Shown here in pieces: positions 1 through 7,583 of a stretch of DNA of 64,000 nt; the stretch's first letter is position 1, and the number at the start of each line of letters is the position of its first letter. The translations under genes and the position numbers were made by a program. Below the pieces are notes generated by a model, which was not told the DNA's origin, ran no database searches, and was given only the letters and a program-made list of their open reading frames with translations. This DNA is from Pseudomonas abietaniphila (GTDB lineage: Bacteria; Pseudomonadota; Gammaproteobacteria; Pseudomonadales; Pseudomonadaceae): positions 1,550,001 to 1,614,000 of the forward strand of contig NZ_CP155619.1 in the NCBI RefSeq assembly GCF_039697315.1. The letters are read 5' to 3'.

Positions 1-502
1 GGACGGCGAGACGTACCTGGTGCAGTGCAAGCAATGGCGTTCGGTGCAGGTGGGTGTGCCGGTGGTGCGTGAGTTGTATGGGGCGATGGCGGCTGAGGGC
101 GCTGTCGGTGGTTTCGTGGTGACGAGTGGGACGTTCACCCAACCGGCGCGGGCGTTCGCGTCGGGGCGCAATGTGCAGTTGGTGGATGGCGCGGTGTTGA
201 AGCAGTGGATTGCGGAGACGAAGAAACCGGGTCCGGGGCCGACGGTTGAGGTGGTTGCGGAGCAGGTTGAGCCGGTGGTTGCGCCGATAGTGGAAGCCCC
301 CGTGGTGAAGGAGATGGTTTCGCGGGCATTGCCTGAAGTGAAGGAGGAGCCCAAGGCGCCAGCATGTCCGTTCTGTAAAAAATCGATGGTGACCAAGCTG
401 GCGCGAACCGGGAAGAATGCGGGCGGGCACTTTTGGGGCTGTGTGGATTATCCAAAGTGCCGAGGGATTAGGCCGATTTTTGCGGCGATGAAGGTGAAGT
501 GA
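1..502 (+). CDS. Mrr-like restriction endonuclease with C4 zinc finger (5' partial)
   Basis: The reading frame is open from base 2 to the stop at 502, so only the C-terminal part is present. The N-terminal piece carries VQCKQWR, the Q-x-K end of the PD-(D/E)xK nuclease core of the Mrr_cat family, followed by the typical GGFVVTSGTFTQPA segment. After a proline/valine/glutamate-rich linker comes CPFC...C-x5-C (about bases 364-460), a topoisomerase-type C4 zinc ribbon. Proteins with this order are common in Pseudomonas as membrane or cytosolic putative Mrr-family nucleases; their target is unknown. The first catalytic Asp lies upstream of or at the window edge and cannot be checked. The start is outside the window. 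Confidence 0.85.
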   Translation, partial: DGETYLVQCKQWRSVQVGVPVVRELYGAMAAEGAVGGFVVTSGTFTQPARAFASGRNVQLVDGAVLKQWIAETKKPGPGPTVEVVAEQVEPVVAPIVEAPVVKEMVSRALPEVKEEPKAPACPFCKKSMVTKLARTGKNAGGHFWGCVDYPKCRGIRPIFAAMKVK

Positions 503-543
503 ACGCCAACTGTGTTTTCGTCTGATAAAGCCGAGGTGTCCGG

Positions 544-838
544 GTTTACTGCCGCTGCGCGGCAGATCGCTAGCAAGCTTGCTCCCACGGCCTTCGGCCA
601 GAATCAAAAACGGATCGAGTCAGTCTGCAGTACAGCCGTTGAATGTGCGCCGCATCGGTTTACTGCCGCTGCGCGGCAGATCGCGAGCAAGCTTGCTCCC
701 ACGGCCTTCGGCCAGAATCAAAAGCGGATCGGGTAAGTCTGCAGTACAGCCGTTGAATGTGCGCCGCATCGGTTTACTGCCGCTGCGCAGCAGATCGCGA
801 GCAAGCTTGCTCCCACGGCCTTCGGCCAGAATCAAAAA
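544..838. repeat. 114-bp tandem repeat, about 2.6 copies
   Basis: Copies start with GTTTACTGCC at 544, 658 and 772, exactly 114 bases apart; the third copy is cut short near 838. Each unit contains the perfect 14-base palindrome GAGCAAGCTTGCTC (with one change in copy 1) and the small hairpin GGCCTTCGGCC, so it looks like a REP-type hairpin amplified in tandem. Because 114 is divisible by three, frames across it stay open, but I see no coding signal. Confidence 0.85.
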
Positions 839-1040
839 AGCCATCAATCAGAACCCGTCATCGCGGCTCCGGCCAGAATCGAAAGGAGAGAGGGTGTTCT
901 GTGCTGTTAATTAATTCCCTGTCACCCACATAACATTTTCGCTAATCAATATTTACCCGGGTTTCATTTGATCCTGAGCCGCTGGATTCTTAAAGTGGCC
1001 TCACCTAATCGAACTTGCACGAGCAAGAAGGTTTATTCAA

Positions 1041-1265
1041 ATGTTCAAATCCATTGGTATTGCCAGCGCTCTTGTTATTTCTTCTTTGTTGGCCGCGCCT
1101 TTTGCCATGGCGGAAGAGTCCTCAGCGTTCGTTGCCCGTAATGATGTGATTCATGCAAGCCTGGAGCAGCACGCGGAAGCCCTCACCGCCCAGGCGAAGG
1201 AGCCGAGCAAGAATCAGCAGGCCTCGACCTATAACCCTCAAGCGGAGAATGCCAAGCACACCTAA
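1041..1265 (+). CDS. Small exported protein of unknown function
   Basis: A 74-residue protein starting MFKSIGIASALVISSLLAAP, with a signal peptide ending near FAMA-EE. The mature part (about 50 residues) is hydrophilic, rich in Ala, Gln and Glu, and has no cysteine. An AAGAAGG ribosome-binding site lies upstream, and a strong intrinsic terminator follows at 1363. It is a single-gene unit between a repeat array and the next exported protein. I do not recognise the family; a periplasmic location is inferred from the signal peptide only. Confidence 0.7.
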   Translation: MFKSIGIASALVISSLLAAPFAMAEESSAFVARNDVIHASLEQHAEALTAQAKEPSKNQQASTYNPQAENAKHT

Positions 1266-1362
1266 CCTGTACGCCGTTTCAGCTTCTGTCCGTTTCACGT
1301 AGTTGTTTCAACCTGTTCCGCGTCGTTGCTCCCGGCGTGGGGCCTCAAAGCTCCAAACTTCA

Positions 1363-1388
1363 GCCGCTGTCCCCAGCGGCTTTTTTTT
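1363..1388 (+). terminator. Rho-independent terminator after the small exported protein
   Basis: The stem GCCGCTG / CAGCGGC with a TCCC loop is followed by eight T residues. It lies about 100 bases downstream of the stop at 1265, on the same strand. Confidence 0.9.
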
Positions 1389-1705
1389 GATCGCGAGAAA
1401 GTTAGAACATCATTAACAAAAACAGGGCTTCTTTTATCAAGCCGCAGCCCATCGTCAATACAATCTGCGGAAAATATTTAACAGTGAACGACGCTTTCAA
1501 CTACAACGCGTTATTCATTGCGATGACGGCGACGCTGTCGACGTCAGCGCAGAATCCGAACAGGGACAATCTGTAAGCCGTCCGGCGAACCGGGCTGCCA
1601 CTGAGATGCACGGCGTCTGAATCTTGGGCATGAACCTATCTACGGCTTCTCTCCCTCAGGCAAAATGCCGACCCTCTGTAGGAATTGGCTTTTAACGAGG
1701 TAGGA
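1389..1705. other. Intergenic region without a recognisable gene
   Basis: The first half is relatively AT-rich, the second GC-rich. I see no gene, no RNA-like structure and no convincing promoter. It must hold the promoter of the gene starting at 1706. Confidence 0.5.
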
Positions 1706-2530
1706 ATGCGCTCGCTCAATCTGAAAACTGTCGTGGTCTGCAGTGTTCTGGCTTTGTGCCTGGGCATGACGGGCGCGCAGGCGGCGACTGACACGCCGCA
1801 GCCGGCCACCTCGACCACACCCAAAACCACTCAGCCCTCCAAAACCTCGAAGACCTCAACCCCTTCGAAGACTGCCAAGAGCTCAAAGACGTCCACAACG
1901 TCGAAGACCGCCAAAAGCTCGAAAACCTCAAAAAGCTCAAAAACCGCCAAGACCTCCGCGACCTCCAAGACGTCGAAAACCACAAAAACATCGAAGACGA
2001 CGAAGACGTCAAAGTCCGCCAAGACCGCGCCCAAGCCCGTCCCCGCGCCACCCGCGACACAGCAGGTCACGATGCTCGGCGGCAAGTACGTCTTCGCGCT
2101 GCCTAAGGATTACGTCGAAGGGCCGATGGAAGAGATCGACGACAAGGCCCGCGCCGCTGGCGTCACCGGTTCGCTGTACATGAACAAACCTGCGAAACGC
2201 GTGGTGATCGTGACCGAGACACCGTTGCCGGATGCGCAGAACGTCCCTTCCAACGACACCCAGACGCTCGACAACATCATCGCCGAGACCCTCGTCCAGC
2301 AGCAGTCCAGCTACAAGGACTTCAGCAAACTGGGCGAGAAAAAGATCGTCCGCCAAGGCCTCGACCTGCGCCAGCTCGACATCTCCGGGAGCGTCGAAGG
2401 TGGCAAGGTGCTGAGCACGACGATTGCCGCCGTGTCAGGCACTCGCACTGCGGTAGTCAACGTGATTTCCCTGGAAAAAGACGTGAAGGCACACGAGGCG
2501 CTGGTGAACAGTTTGACGGGCGGCAAGTGA
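1706..2530 (+). CDS. Exported protein with long Lys-Thr-Ser repeat linker
   Basis: A 274-residue protein if it starts at MRSLNLKT, chosen because GAGGTAGGA directly precedes this ATG; an upstream in-frame ATG at 1685 has no such site. A signal peptide ends near GAQA-ATD (about residue 26). Residues about 38-110 are an almost pure low-complexity tract of SKTSK, SKTAK and KTTK units, then a Pro/Ala-rich hinge (KPVPAPPAT). The C-terminal 150 residues form a compact-looking domain (YVFALPKDYVEG through EALVNSLTGG) that I do not recognise. The basic repeat could be a cell-wall or DNA/polyanion-binding linker; this is inference. The stop lies six bases before a 38-bp repeat. Confidence 0.75.
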   Translation: MRSLNLKTVVVCSVLALCLGMTGAQAATDTPQPATSTTPKTTQPSKTSKTSTPSKTAKSSKTSTTSKTAKSSKTSKSSKTAKTSATSKTSKTTKTSKTTKTSKSAKTAPKPVPAPPATQQVTMLGGKYVFALPKDYVEGPMEEIDDKARAAGVTGSLYMNKPAKRVVIVTETPLPDAQNVPSNDTQTLDNIIAETLVQQQSSYKDFSKLGEKKIVRQGLDLRQLDISGSVEGGKVLSTTIAAVSGTRTAVVNVISLEKDVKAHEALVNSLTGGK

Positions 2531-2535
2531 GGATC

Positions 2536-2573
2536 GCTGCTTTTTTGGCAGCGATTGCAGCCTTAAAAGCAGC
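2536..2573. repeat. 38-bp direct repeat, copy at the 3' side of the HEPN/MNT operon
   Basis: It matches 3619-3656 at 33 of 38 positions by eye. It contains GCTGC-N7-GCAGC inverted halves and GCAGCCTTAAAAGCAGC. The two copies bracket only the HEPN and MNT genes. Confidence 0.8.
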
Positions 2574-2586
2574 GAATAATCAAACG

Positions 2587-3012
2587 TCATTGGCTATTTT
2601 TTAGCCAGACTGTTATGTCATTCATGAGGGCTTGGGCTTGGCCTAGAGCGTCTTGGGCCATCGATTCGCTAACGGGATCGCCGGAGTAATCGCTGAGATT
2701 GCGCTGTTTACGCAGCCCATCCAGGGTAATCATCCGAGTCCTCTCCAAACCAATCGTCAACGGTAATGTCTGGATCATCGTCTGGTGATGCCCGGGTTTA
2801 CTGGTTAACGTGCGAAAGCCGTTCGCCTGCAAGACAGCGTTGGCGGCTTGCATGATCGACTTGTACGCCATGTCGAACCGCCCTTCACAACTCATTCCCG
2901 GAAGCTGCGCGTCTTCAAGACTTCTCCTCGCGGCCGCTACGAGTCGCTCTACATTTCCAACATCGGTGGGAATGCTTTCCAAAGCCCTGCCAAGCAGGTT
3001 ATCCAGTGTCAT
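2587..3012 (-). CDS. HEPN-domain protein (toxin-like partner)
   Basis: A 141-residue all-alpha protein beginning MTLDNLLGRALESIPTD. The arrangement (a short helical protein directly downstream of an MNT nucleotidyltransferase) and the C-terminal RKQRNLSDY motif (residues 101-109) point to the HEPN superfamily, of which many members are RNases in toxin-antitoxin pairs. The usual R-x4-6-H active-site histidine is not visible; the motif ends in Asp-Tyr, as in some HEPN subfamilies. The start has a good AAGGAG site, and only three bases separate it from the upstream MNT stop, so the two are one operon. Function as an RNase toxin is inference. Confidence 0.7.
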   Translation of the reverse strand: MTLDNLLGRALESIPTDVGNVERLVAAARRSLEDAQLPGMSCEGRFDMAYKSIMQAANAVLQANGFRTLTSKPGHHQTMIQTLPLTIGLERTRMITLDGLRKQRNLSDYSGDPVSESMAQDALGQAQALMNDITVWLKNSQ

Positions 3013-3015
3013 TGC

Positions 3016-3612
3016 TCACTCCTTGTGATGGGTCAGATCGTCCTCCGAACCGATGATGAACATCTTAGGCTTCGCCATCAGATCGCGCACGAAACCACCT
3101 TGCTCTGTTAACAATTGGAACCACTCTTGCTGTTGGTACTGCTTTGGATTGATCTCCCGCCCCACGCTGTCCTGCAATGAATACAGGTGGGTCAGCAGCT
3201 CGCTGAAACCGACGTCGCCGATTACCATCAGATCAATGTCACTTTCGGAGGTCGCTTTGCCGTTCGCCATCGAGCCGAACACGAATGCGCAGGCAATTCG
3301 ATCTGACAACGGAGCGAGCGCTTGAGCCAAGGCTTCGGCCACACCGTCGGTCTTGCGCAAGATACTGACGAGCTCGGGGAAAATAGGGCATTGCTGGTTC
3401 GCCCGATACTGCACCTGGTTGCCGACACGCTCCTTGAGCAGCACCCCAACCTCTACCATTTTGCTCAGCTCGCGACTGAGCGTTCCTGACAGGGTGTCAG
3501 TCAGCCTTGCGATCTCTCGCAGGTGATATTGCGTCTCAGGGTGCAGCAATAGCAGTGCCAGCACTTTTCTGCGGTATTCAGAGAACAGAAATGTAGACAA
3601 CACGTTAATCAC
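3016..3612 (-). CDS. Winged-helix MNT-type nucleotidyltransferase (antitoxin-like)
   Basis: A 198-residue protein. Residues 1-90 form a winged-helix DNA-binding domain (YRRKVLALLLLHPETQYHLREI...); residues about 105-190 form a minimal nucleotidyltransferase with G113-S114 and the D-x-D pair D125/D127 in SESDIDLMV. In MNT/HEPN systems the MNT protein silences the HEPN partner, in some cases by AMP-ylating it. The helix-turn-helix fusion suggests it also represses its own operon. The start used is a GTG with no clear ribosome-binding site, and a palindrome sits within about six bases of it, so start choice or leaderless translation is uncertain. A TTG four codons on is an alternative. Confidence 0.8.
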   Translation of the reverse strand: MINVLSTFLFSEYRRKVLALLLLHPETQYHLREIARLTDTLSGTLSRELSKMVEVGVLLKERVGNQVQYRANQQCPIFPELVSILRKTDGVAEALAQALAPLSDRIACAFVFGSMANGKATSESDIDLMVIGDVGFSELLTHLYSLQDSVGREINPKQYQQQEWFQLLTEQGGFVRDLMAKPKMFIIGSEDDLTHHKE

Positions 3613-3617
3613 CTGAA

Positions 3618-3636
3618 TGCTGCTTTAAAGGCAGCA
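3618..3636 (-). promoter_or_regulatory. Palindromic candidate operator of the HEPN/MNT operon
   Basis: TGCTGC-N7-GCAGCA, with a central TTTAAA, lies immediately upstream of the MNT start codon and is part of the 38-bp repeat. Its position fits an operator for the winged-helix domain of the MNT protein. This is inference from symmetry and position. Confidence 0.45.
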
Positions 3637-3656
3637 ATTGAAGCCTTAAAAGCAGC
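3619..3656. repeat. 38-bp direct repeat, copy at the promoter side of the HEPN/MNT operon
   Basis: This is the partner of 2536-2573, with five differences, three of them a TTT/AAA exchange in the spacer of the palindrome. It may be either a duplicated operator or the scar of cassette insertion. Confidence 0.8.
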
Positions 3657-3684
3657 ACTTTTTCAAGCTTGGCACCATCACGCC

Positions 3685-4320
3685 TCACCTGCGCCCCTCC
3701 ACCGCCATCCGTACCGCAAATCCAAACAGCACCGTCCCCATCAGGTAGCGCTGAACATTGGCCCAGGTCGGCTTGGTGGAGAGGAAGACCGCGATCGAGC
3801 CTGCGGCCATGGCGACCATCGCGTTCACGGTCAGGCTGACGCCGATCTGCACGCTGCCCAGCACCAGCGACTGGCTGAGGACGCTGGTGCCGTTGCCGAC
3901 CGTGATGAACTGCGGCAGCAGTGACAGGTAAAGCACCGCGACTTTCGGATTGAACAGGTTGGTCATCAAGCCCATGAGGAACAATTGTCTGGGGCTGTCC
4001 TGTGGCAGGCTTTTGACCTGGAACGGCGAGCGGCCTCCCGGTTTGACGGCTTGCCACGCGAGGTAGAGCAGGTACAGGGCGCCAGCGATGCGCAAGGTGT
4101 CGTACGCGTAAGGCACCGCCATGACCAATCCGGTGATGCCGAACGCCGCGCAGAGCATATAAAAGATGAAGCCGATGCCCACGCCGCCTAGCGAGATCAG
4201 ACCGGCCTTGCGACCTTGTGAGATGGATCGCGAGATCACGTACATCATGTTCGGCCCCGGTGTCAGGACCATTCCGAGTGAGATGAGGGCAAAGGCAATG
4301 AGGTTGGCGAGTTCGGGCAT
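3685..4320 (-). CDS. LysE/RhtB-family amino-acid exporter
   Basis: A 211-residue inner-membrane protein with six hydrophobic segments. The N-terminus (MPELANLIAFALISLGMVLTPGPN) has the TPGPN motif of the LysE/RhtB superfamily, and NLFNPKVAVLYLSLLPQF is the second conserved signature. Members export amino acids or related metabolites by proton antiport; the substrate cannot be told from sequence. An upstream extension of the frame exists, but the family N-terminus fits the ATG at 4320. It is divergent from the diguanylate cyclase gene and unlinked to the HEPN/MNT operon downstream. Confidence 0.88.
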   Translation of the reverse strand: MPELANLIAFALISLGMVLTPGPNMMYVISRSISQGRKAGLISLGGVGIGFIFYMLCAAFGITGLVMAVPYAYDTLRIAGALYLLYLAWQAVKPGGRSPFQVKSLPQDSPRQLFLMGLMTNLFNPKVAVLYLSLLPQFITVGNGTSVLSQSLVLGSVQIGVSLTVNAMVAMAAGSIAVFLSTKPTWANVQRYLMGTVLFGFAVRMAVEGRR

Positions 4321-4650
4321 GACCACGTCCAGCGGCAGGTTTGGGGAGCCGGCGAACGGCGTTCGGCGGGTGGCGCCATTGCATCGCAGCGCCGGCAGCC
4401 AGAAAAGACACAGATCACGGAAAAATTGACCCTGACAGATGAGCAACCCGGTGGTGGATCGCCCCATCACGACTACGCTTGGCGCATCCGCCTGCGTGCG
4501 CTGGACTGTCAGGGCGACAGCCGGTGTCGTTTATTTGGCCAATAGTGGCAAATGGCTCTTCCCAGCATCCAGCAGGCAAGCGACACTCTGAATCGTTGGT
4601 GTGGCCGATGTATCAGTCGGGATGCTGCGTCATGAACCCGGTGAAGAGCT
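4321..4650. other. Divergent intergenic region (LysE exporter / diguanylate cyclase)
   Basis: 330 bases between divergent starts, so promoters for both genes must be here. I see no operator, hairpin or small gene that I can support. Confidence 0.5.
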
Positions 4651-5730
4651 ATGAACACCTCACTTCATAAAGGTCTCTCGTTTGCTCGGCGGATGTATGT
4701 GCCGCGCACGGTCGGGCTGGGCATCGGCTTCTTCACGGTCGCCGCAGCGCTCTACCCGTCACACCCGCCTGCCTGGGTATGGGTGGCGCTGGTCCTGCAC
4801 GGATACGGCTGGTCACACATGGCGTACCTGTTGGCCAAACGTTCAAAAAAGCCCTATGCGGCCGAGCGCCGCAACCTTATTTACGATTCGATGTTAGGTG
4901 GATTCTGGGCCGGGGCAATGGGCCTCAATCCCTTGCCTACGGTCACGGCACTGTCAATGATGGCGATGAATAACATTGCCGCGGGTGGCCCACGATTGTT
5001 TCTGGTCGGGGGCGCAGCGCAAATGGCCGGCGCGCTGCTGGGCTGGTTCATTTTCATGCCTGAACTGTTTCCGGCCATCACGCAGGTTCAGGTGTACGCC
5101 TGCCTGCCGATGCTGGTGATTTACCCGATGGCGATCGGCCTGGTCTGCTATCGCGTGGCGTTGCAATTGTCCAAAAGCAAGAAAGCACTGGAGAAGCTCA
5201 GCACCACTGACAGCCTGACCGGCCTCATGAACCACGGCGCCTGGAAAGACCTGCTGACCCTTGAGTTCAACAACTGCCAGACCCTGAACCGGCAGAACAG
5301 CGTGGCGCTGATCGACATCGATCATTTCAAAACCATCAACGACACGTACGGCCACATCATCGGCGACAACGTGCTCAAACAGCTGAGTGGCGTCCTCTCC
5401 GCCGGTCTGCGCGAAACCGATCTGGCGGGTCGCTACGGGGGTGATGAATTCTGCGTGATCCTGCCCGACACCACCCTGGCCCAGGCGACGGATATTCTCG
5501 AACGCTTGCGGCGCACGGTTCACGAGCACACCCACTCCGCCCTTCCCGACCTGAAGCTCAGCCTGAGTATCGGCATCGCGCCCTACGGCCCGCACCTCAG
5601 CGACGCGGGCATGTGGCTGCATGAAGCCGACATGGCGCTGTACGACGCCAAGAGCACCGGGCGAAACCGAGTCACGTCGGCCAGGCCCGGTGCGAGGGCG
5701 TGTGAGACATTGAGTCCGGAGCTCGAGTGA
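4651..5730 (+). CDS. MASE2-GGDEF diguanylate cyclase
   Basis: A 359-residue membrane enzyme making cyclic di-GMP from two GTP. Residues about 15-170 form the MASE2 membrane sensor (start LSFARRMYVPRTVGLG), as in AdrA/DgcC-type cyclases. The GGDEF domain spans about 183-345 with an intact GGDEF active site at 263-267 and the RxxD product-inhibition site RETD at 254-257. Both motifs are complete, so an active, feedback-inhibited cyclase is expected. It is monocistronic; GAAGAG precedes the ATG. The signal sensed by MASE2 is unknown. A role in exopolysaccharide/biofilm control is inferred from relatives. Confidence 0.92.
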   Translation: MNTSLHKGLSFARRMYVPRTVGLGIGFFTVAAALYPSHPPAWVWVALVLHGYGWSHMAYLLAKRSKKPYAAERRNLIYDSMLGGFWAGAMGLNPLPTVTALSMMAMNNIAAGGPRLFLVGGAAQMAGALLGWFIFMPELFPAITQVQVYACLPMLVIYPMAIGLVCYRVALQLSKSKKALEKLSTTDSLTGLMNHGAWKDLLTLEFNNCQTLNRQNSVALIDIDHFKTINDTYGHIIGDNVLKQLSGVLSAGLRETDLAGRYGGDEFCVILPDTTLAQATDILERLRRTVHEHTHSALPDLKLSLSIGIAPYGPHLSDAGMWLHEADMALYDAKSTGRNRVTSARPGARACETLSPELE

Positions 5731-5823
5731 TTTTTAGCGGCGCAGACGGGAGATGAGACGGGGTCGGTCCTGCGCAACGATGACGCCTTGCGTACCCTCC
5801 AGCCATCCTACGAGGCGTGCTGC

Positions 5824-6543
5824 TTACCGCAACGGGTCTTCCGGGCTTTGAATCTGCTTGAGCAGATCCAGTGGCGTGACCGTTTCAAGCAACGTCACCA
5901 GGCTGTCCTCCAGCCTCAACGGCCCATACAGCCCTTCTTCACGCTCCAGATGAGCCATCTGAACCTCCCGGTAAGCGCCGGGATAGATGCTCTTTTCGAG
6001 GGGCAGCAGCCGATCGAAATGCTCCAGCAATCCTTGAAAGACAATGCGCCGCTCCACCACACCGCGCGTGGTCGCGATCAGTTTTATAAAAAACTCTGAA
6101 TCGCCCTGCCGCATGGCCTCGTAAGCCGCGTATCGCTCGACGAGCGTGTAGGCACCCGACTCATCGAAAATGACGCAGCAGAGCGCTTCGCGTTGACGTC
6201 CGTTGAACGGGTTGTGCGCTGCACCTCGACGGTGACTTTGGGCAAGCGCAAAGGCGACGGCCAACTCAGCCTCTTGCCGTCGCCGCGCGCTGCGAAGGCG
6301 AGTGAGGTCATCCAGTGAAGGCGCCTGCCGCCCTAACCGCTCGATTTCAGCGCAAAAAGCGGCAAACAATCCTTGAGGCCCGAACCACTGTCGGTGAACG
6401 GCTTGAAGCTGATCCCTGGACATTGCGCCTTGTCGGTCGAGCAATCGCTGAAAATCACTCATGACTCCCTGATCCCCCTGTTCTTGCGCAAGCCGCCGCG
6501 TGTCTGTTGCCCTTTTGCGGTGAGTTGAGCTGTATGCAGTCAT
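5824..6543 (-). CDS. Protein of unknown function, 239 residues
   Basis: The ATG at 6543 (MTAYSSTHRKRATDTRR) is preceded by AAGGA at a good distance; a longer in-frame version to 6720 is less likely. The protein is soluble, helical, Arg/Glu/Gln-rich, without signal peptide or membrane segment. It has short acidic/hydrophobic repeats in its C-terminal half (LLEHFDRLLPLEKS, LVTLLETVTPLDLL). I recognise no catalytic motif or family. It lies downstream of a solo LuxR-type HTH gene on the same strand, but the gap of 345 bases argues for separate transcription. It converges with the diguanylate cyclase gene. Confidence 0.6.
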   Translation of the reverse strand: MTAYSSTHRKRATDTRRLAQEQGDQGVMSDFQRLLDRQGAMSRDQLQAVHRQWFGPQGLFAAFCAEIERLGRQAPSLDDLTRLRSARRRQEAELAVAFALAQSHRRGAAHNPFNGRQREALCCVIFDESGAYTLVERYAAYEAMRQGDSEFFIKLIATTRGVVERRIVFQGLLEHFDRLLPLEKSIYPGAYREVQMAHLEREEGLYGPLRLEDSLVTLLETVTPLDLLKQIQSPEDPLR

Positions 6544-6888
6544 TGTCTCGTTCCTTGTTGTTGTTAAATTTCTTGTCTGGGCATCACAGCACCGAGAGGT
6601 CCATCCGCTGTACCGAGGCGCGGTGGCTGGAAAAAAGCGCGTCATGATCCGCGCCGGGAAAAAAACGACGAACACATGGACACCGGGATTAGCCGTTAAT
6701 AGAGTTTCGACGGATAACATTCACGCGATACTTCACCCATAGTCAGTCCCTGGCGACCGTCTTGAACATTGATATTTGATCAAATACTTTTCACACACGC
6801 ACAGAGGCACTCCGGAAAAACCATTCCCGAGGCACAACCCGAATTCAACATACGATCAAAATCAGAGCACTTATTATGCGCTTATCAA
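6544..6888. other. Intergenic region, no gene recognised
   Basis: The part 6760-6900 is clearly richer in A and T than the surrounding genes. I see no RNA gene or terminator. It holds the promoter of the 239-residue protein gene. Confidence 0.45.
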
Positions 6889-7155
6889 TCAGCGATACAA
6901 TCCGTCAAATGTAGGGGGTGTGGGTGTTTTTTTCTTACGGGATGACGCGACGTGTAATGCCAAAAGTTGTGCGCGATTCTTCACCTCGTTTTTCTTCAAA
7001 AGCGCCGACACATGGTCGCGGGCCGTGTAATCGCTGATGCCCAGCTGCTGGGCGATGTCTTTGTTGGTGTAACCCAACAGCACCAGTTGCAGCACTTCGC
7101 ACTCCCGTGGCGTAGTCTTGGTTAATCGTTTCCGCTTCCGCTCTTGTCCCAGCAT
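6889..7155 (-). CDS. Solo LuxR-type helix-turn-helix regulator
   Basis: An 88-residue protein that is almost only a LuxR/GerE DNA-binding domain: LTKTTPRECEVLQLVLLGYTNKDIAQQLGISDYTARDHVSALLKK (residues about 11-55), with the conserved Glu and the recognition helix. There is no receiver or autoinducer-binding domain, so it resembles the free-standing NarL/GerE-like regulators. A short Lys-rich tail follows. It lies inside an AT-rich island (7156-7583 upstream, 6544-6888 downstream), which suggests possible horizontal origin or a silenced locus. Its targets are unknown; the downstream 239-residue protein is a candidate by position only. Confidence 0.8.
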   Translation of the reverse strand: MLGQERKRKRLTKTTPRECEVLQLVLLGYTNKDIAQQLGISDYTARDHVSALLKKNEVKNRAQLLALHVASSRKKKTPTPPTFDGLYR

Positions 7156-7583
7156 TGCCGTGTACCAACCTCGATTAGTTACCCGCGATGGCGTTAAACA
7201 ACCATCGGCTTGAAAAGATTTTTATTGAGCTTTTTTCGTGATTTTTCGACGCATTACTACTTAGCGCTCGCAACGTTAATATGCGCACCTAAAGAAGTAA
7301 TTATTCCTACAGAAATGAGAGAAACTTCGCCGACTTAGTCTTACAAACATTACGATCGCGCGCACAATATTATCTGCAAACGATAAGTTCACGTGATCAT
7401 GGACAGGCTACTTGTATAGACAGGGAGGACGATATACGTCGCAAATGATAATTACAATCATCTGTTACAAATGAACTGTCAGTGCTGCAGGTATCGTGGC
7501 GGACAACGACGCTGAGCGCGCCCACAGCCTGCGCGTGAAAAAGCGCAGGTCGTGGGCTCGGAAGGGAAATGCCTGACAGGATT
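7156..7583. other. AT-rich intergenic region with a long hairpin at its end
   Basis: Bases about 7195-7480 are unusually AT-rich for this genome and carry no supportable gene. A long imperfect hairpin, GCCCAC...CTGCGC / GCGCAG...GTGGGC at 7520-7557, follows the VOC gene and may end its transcript, though no T-run is present. Confidence 0.5.

Noticed and set aside
512..914. Two overlapping plus-strand reading frames over the 114-bp repeat
   Set aside because: The unit length is a multiple of three, so frames stay open by periodicity. The products are repeats of the same Arg/Pro-rich strings and lack start signals.
5788..6099. A plus-strand frame overlapping the 239-residue unknown gene
   Set aside because: The minus-strand gene has a good ribosome-binding site and better amino-acid composition.
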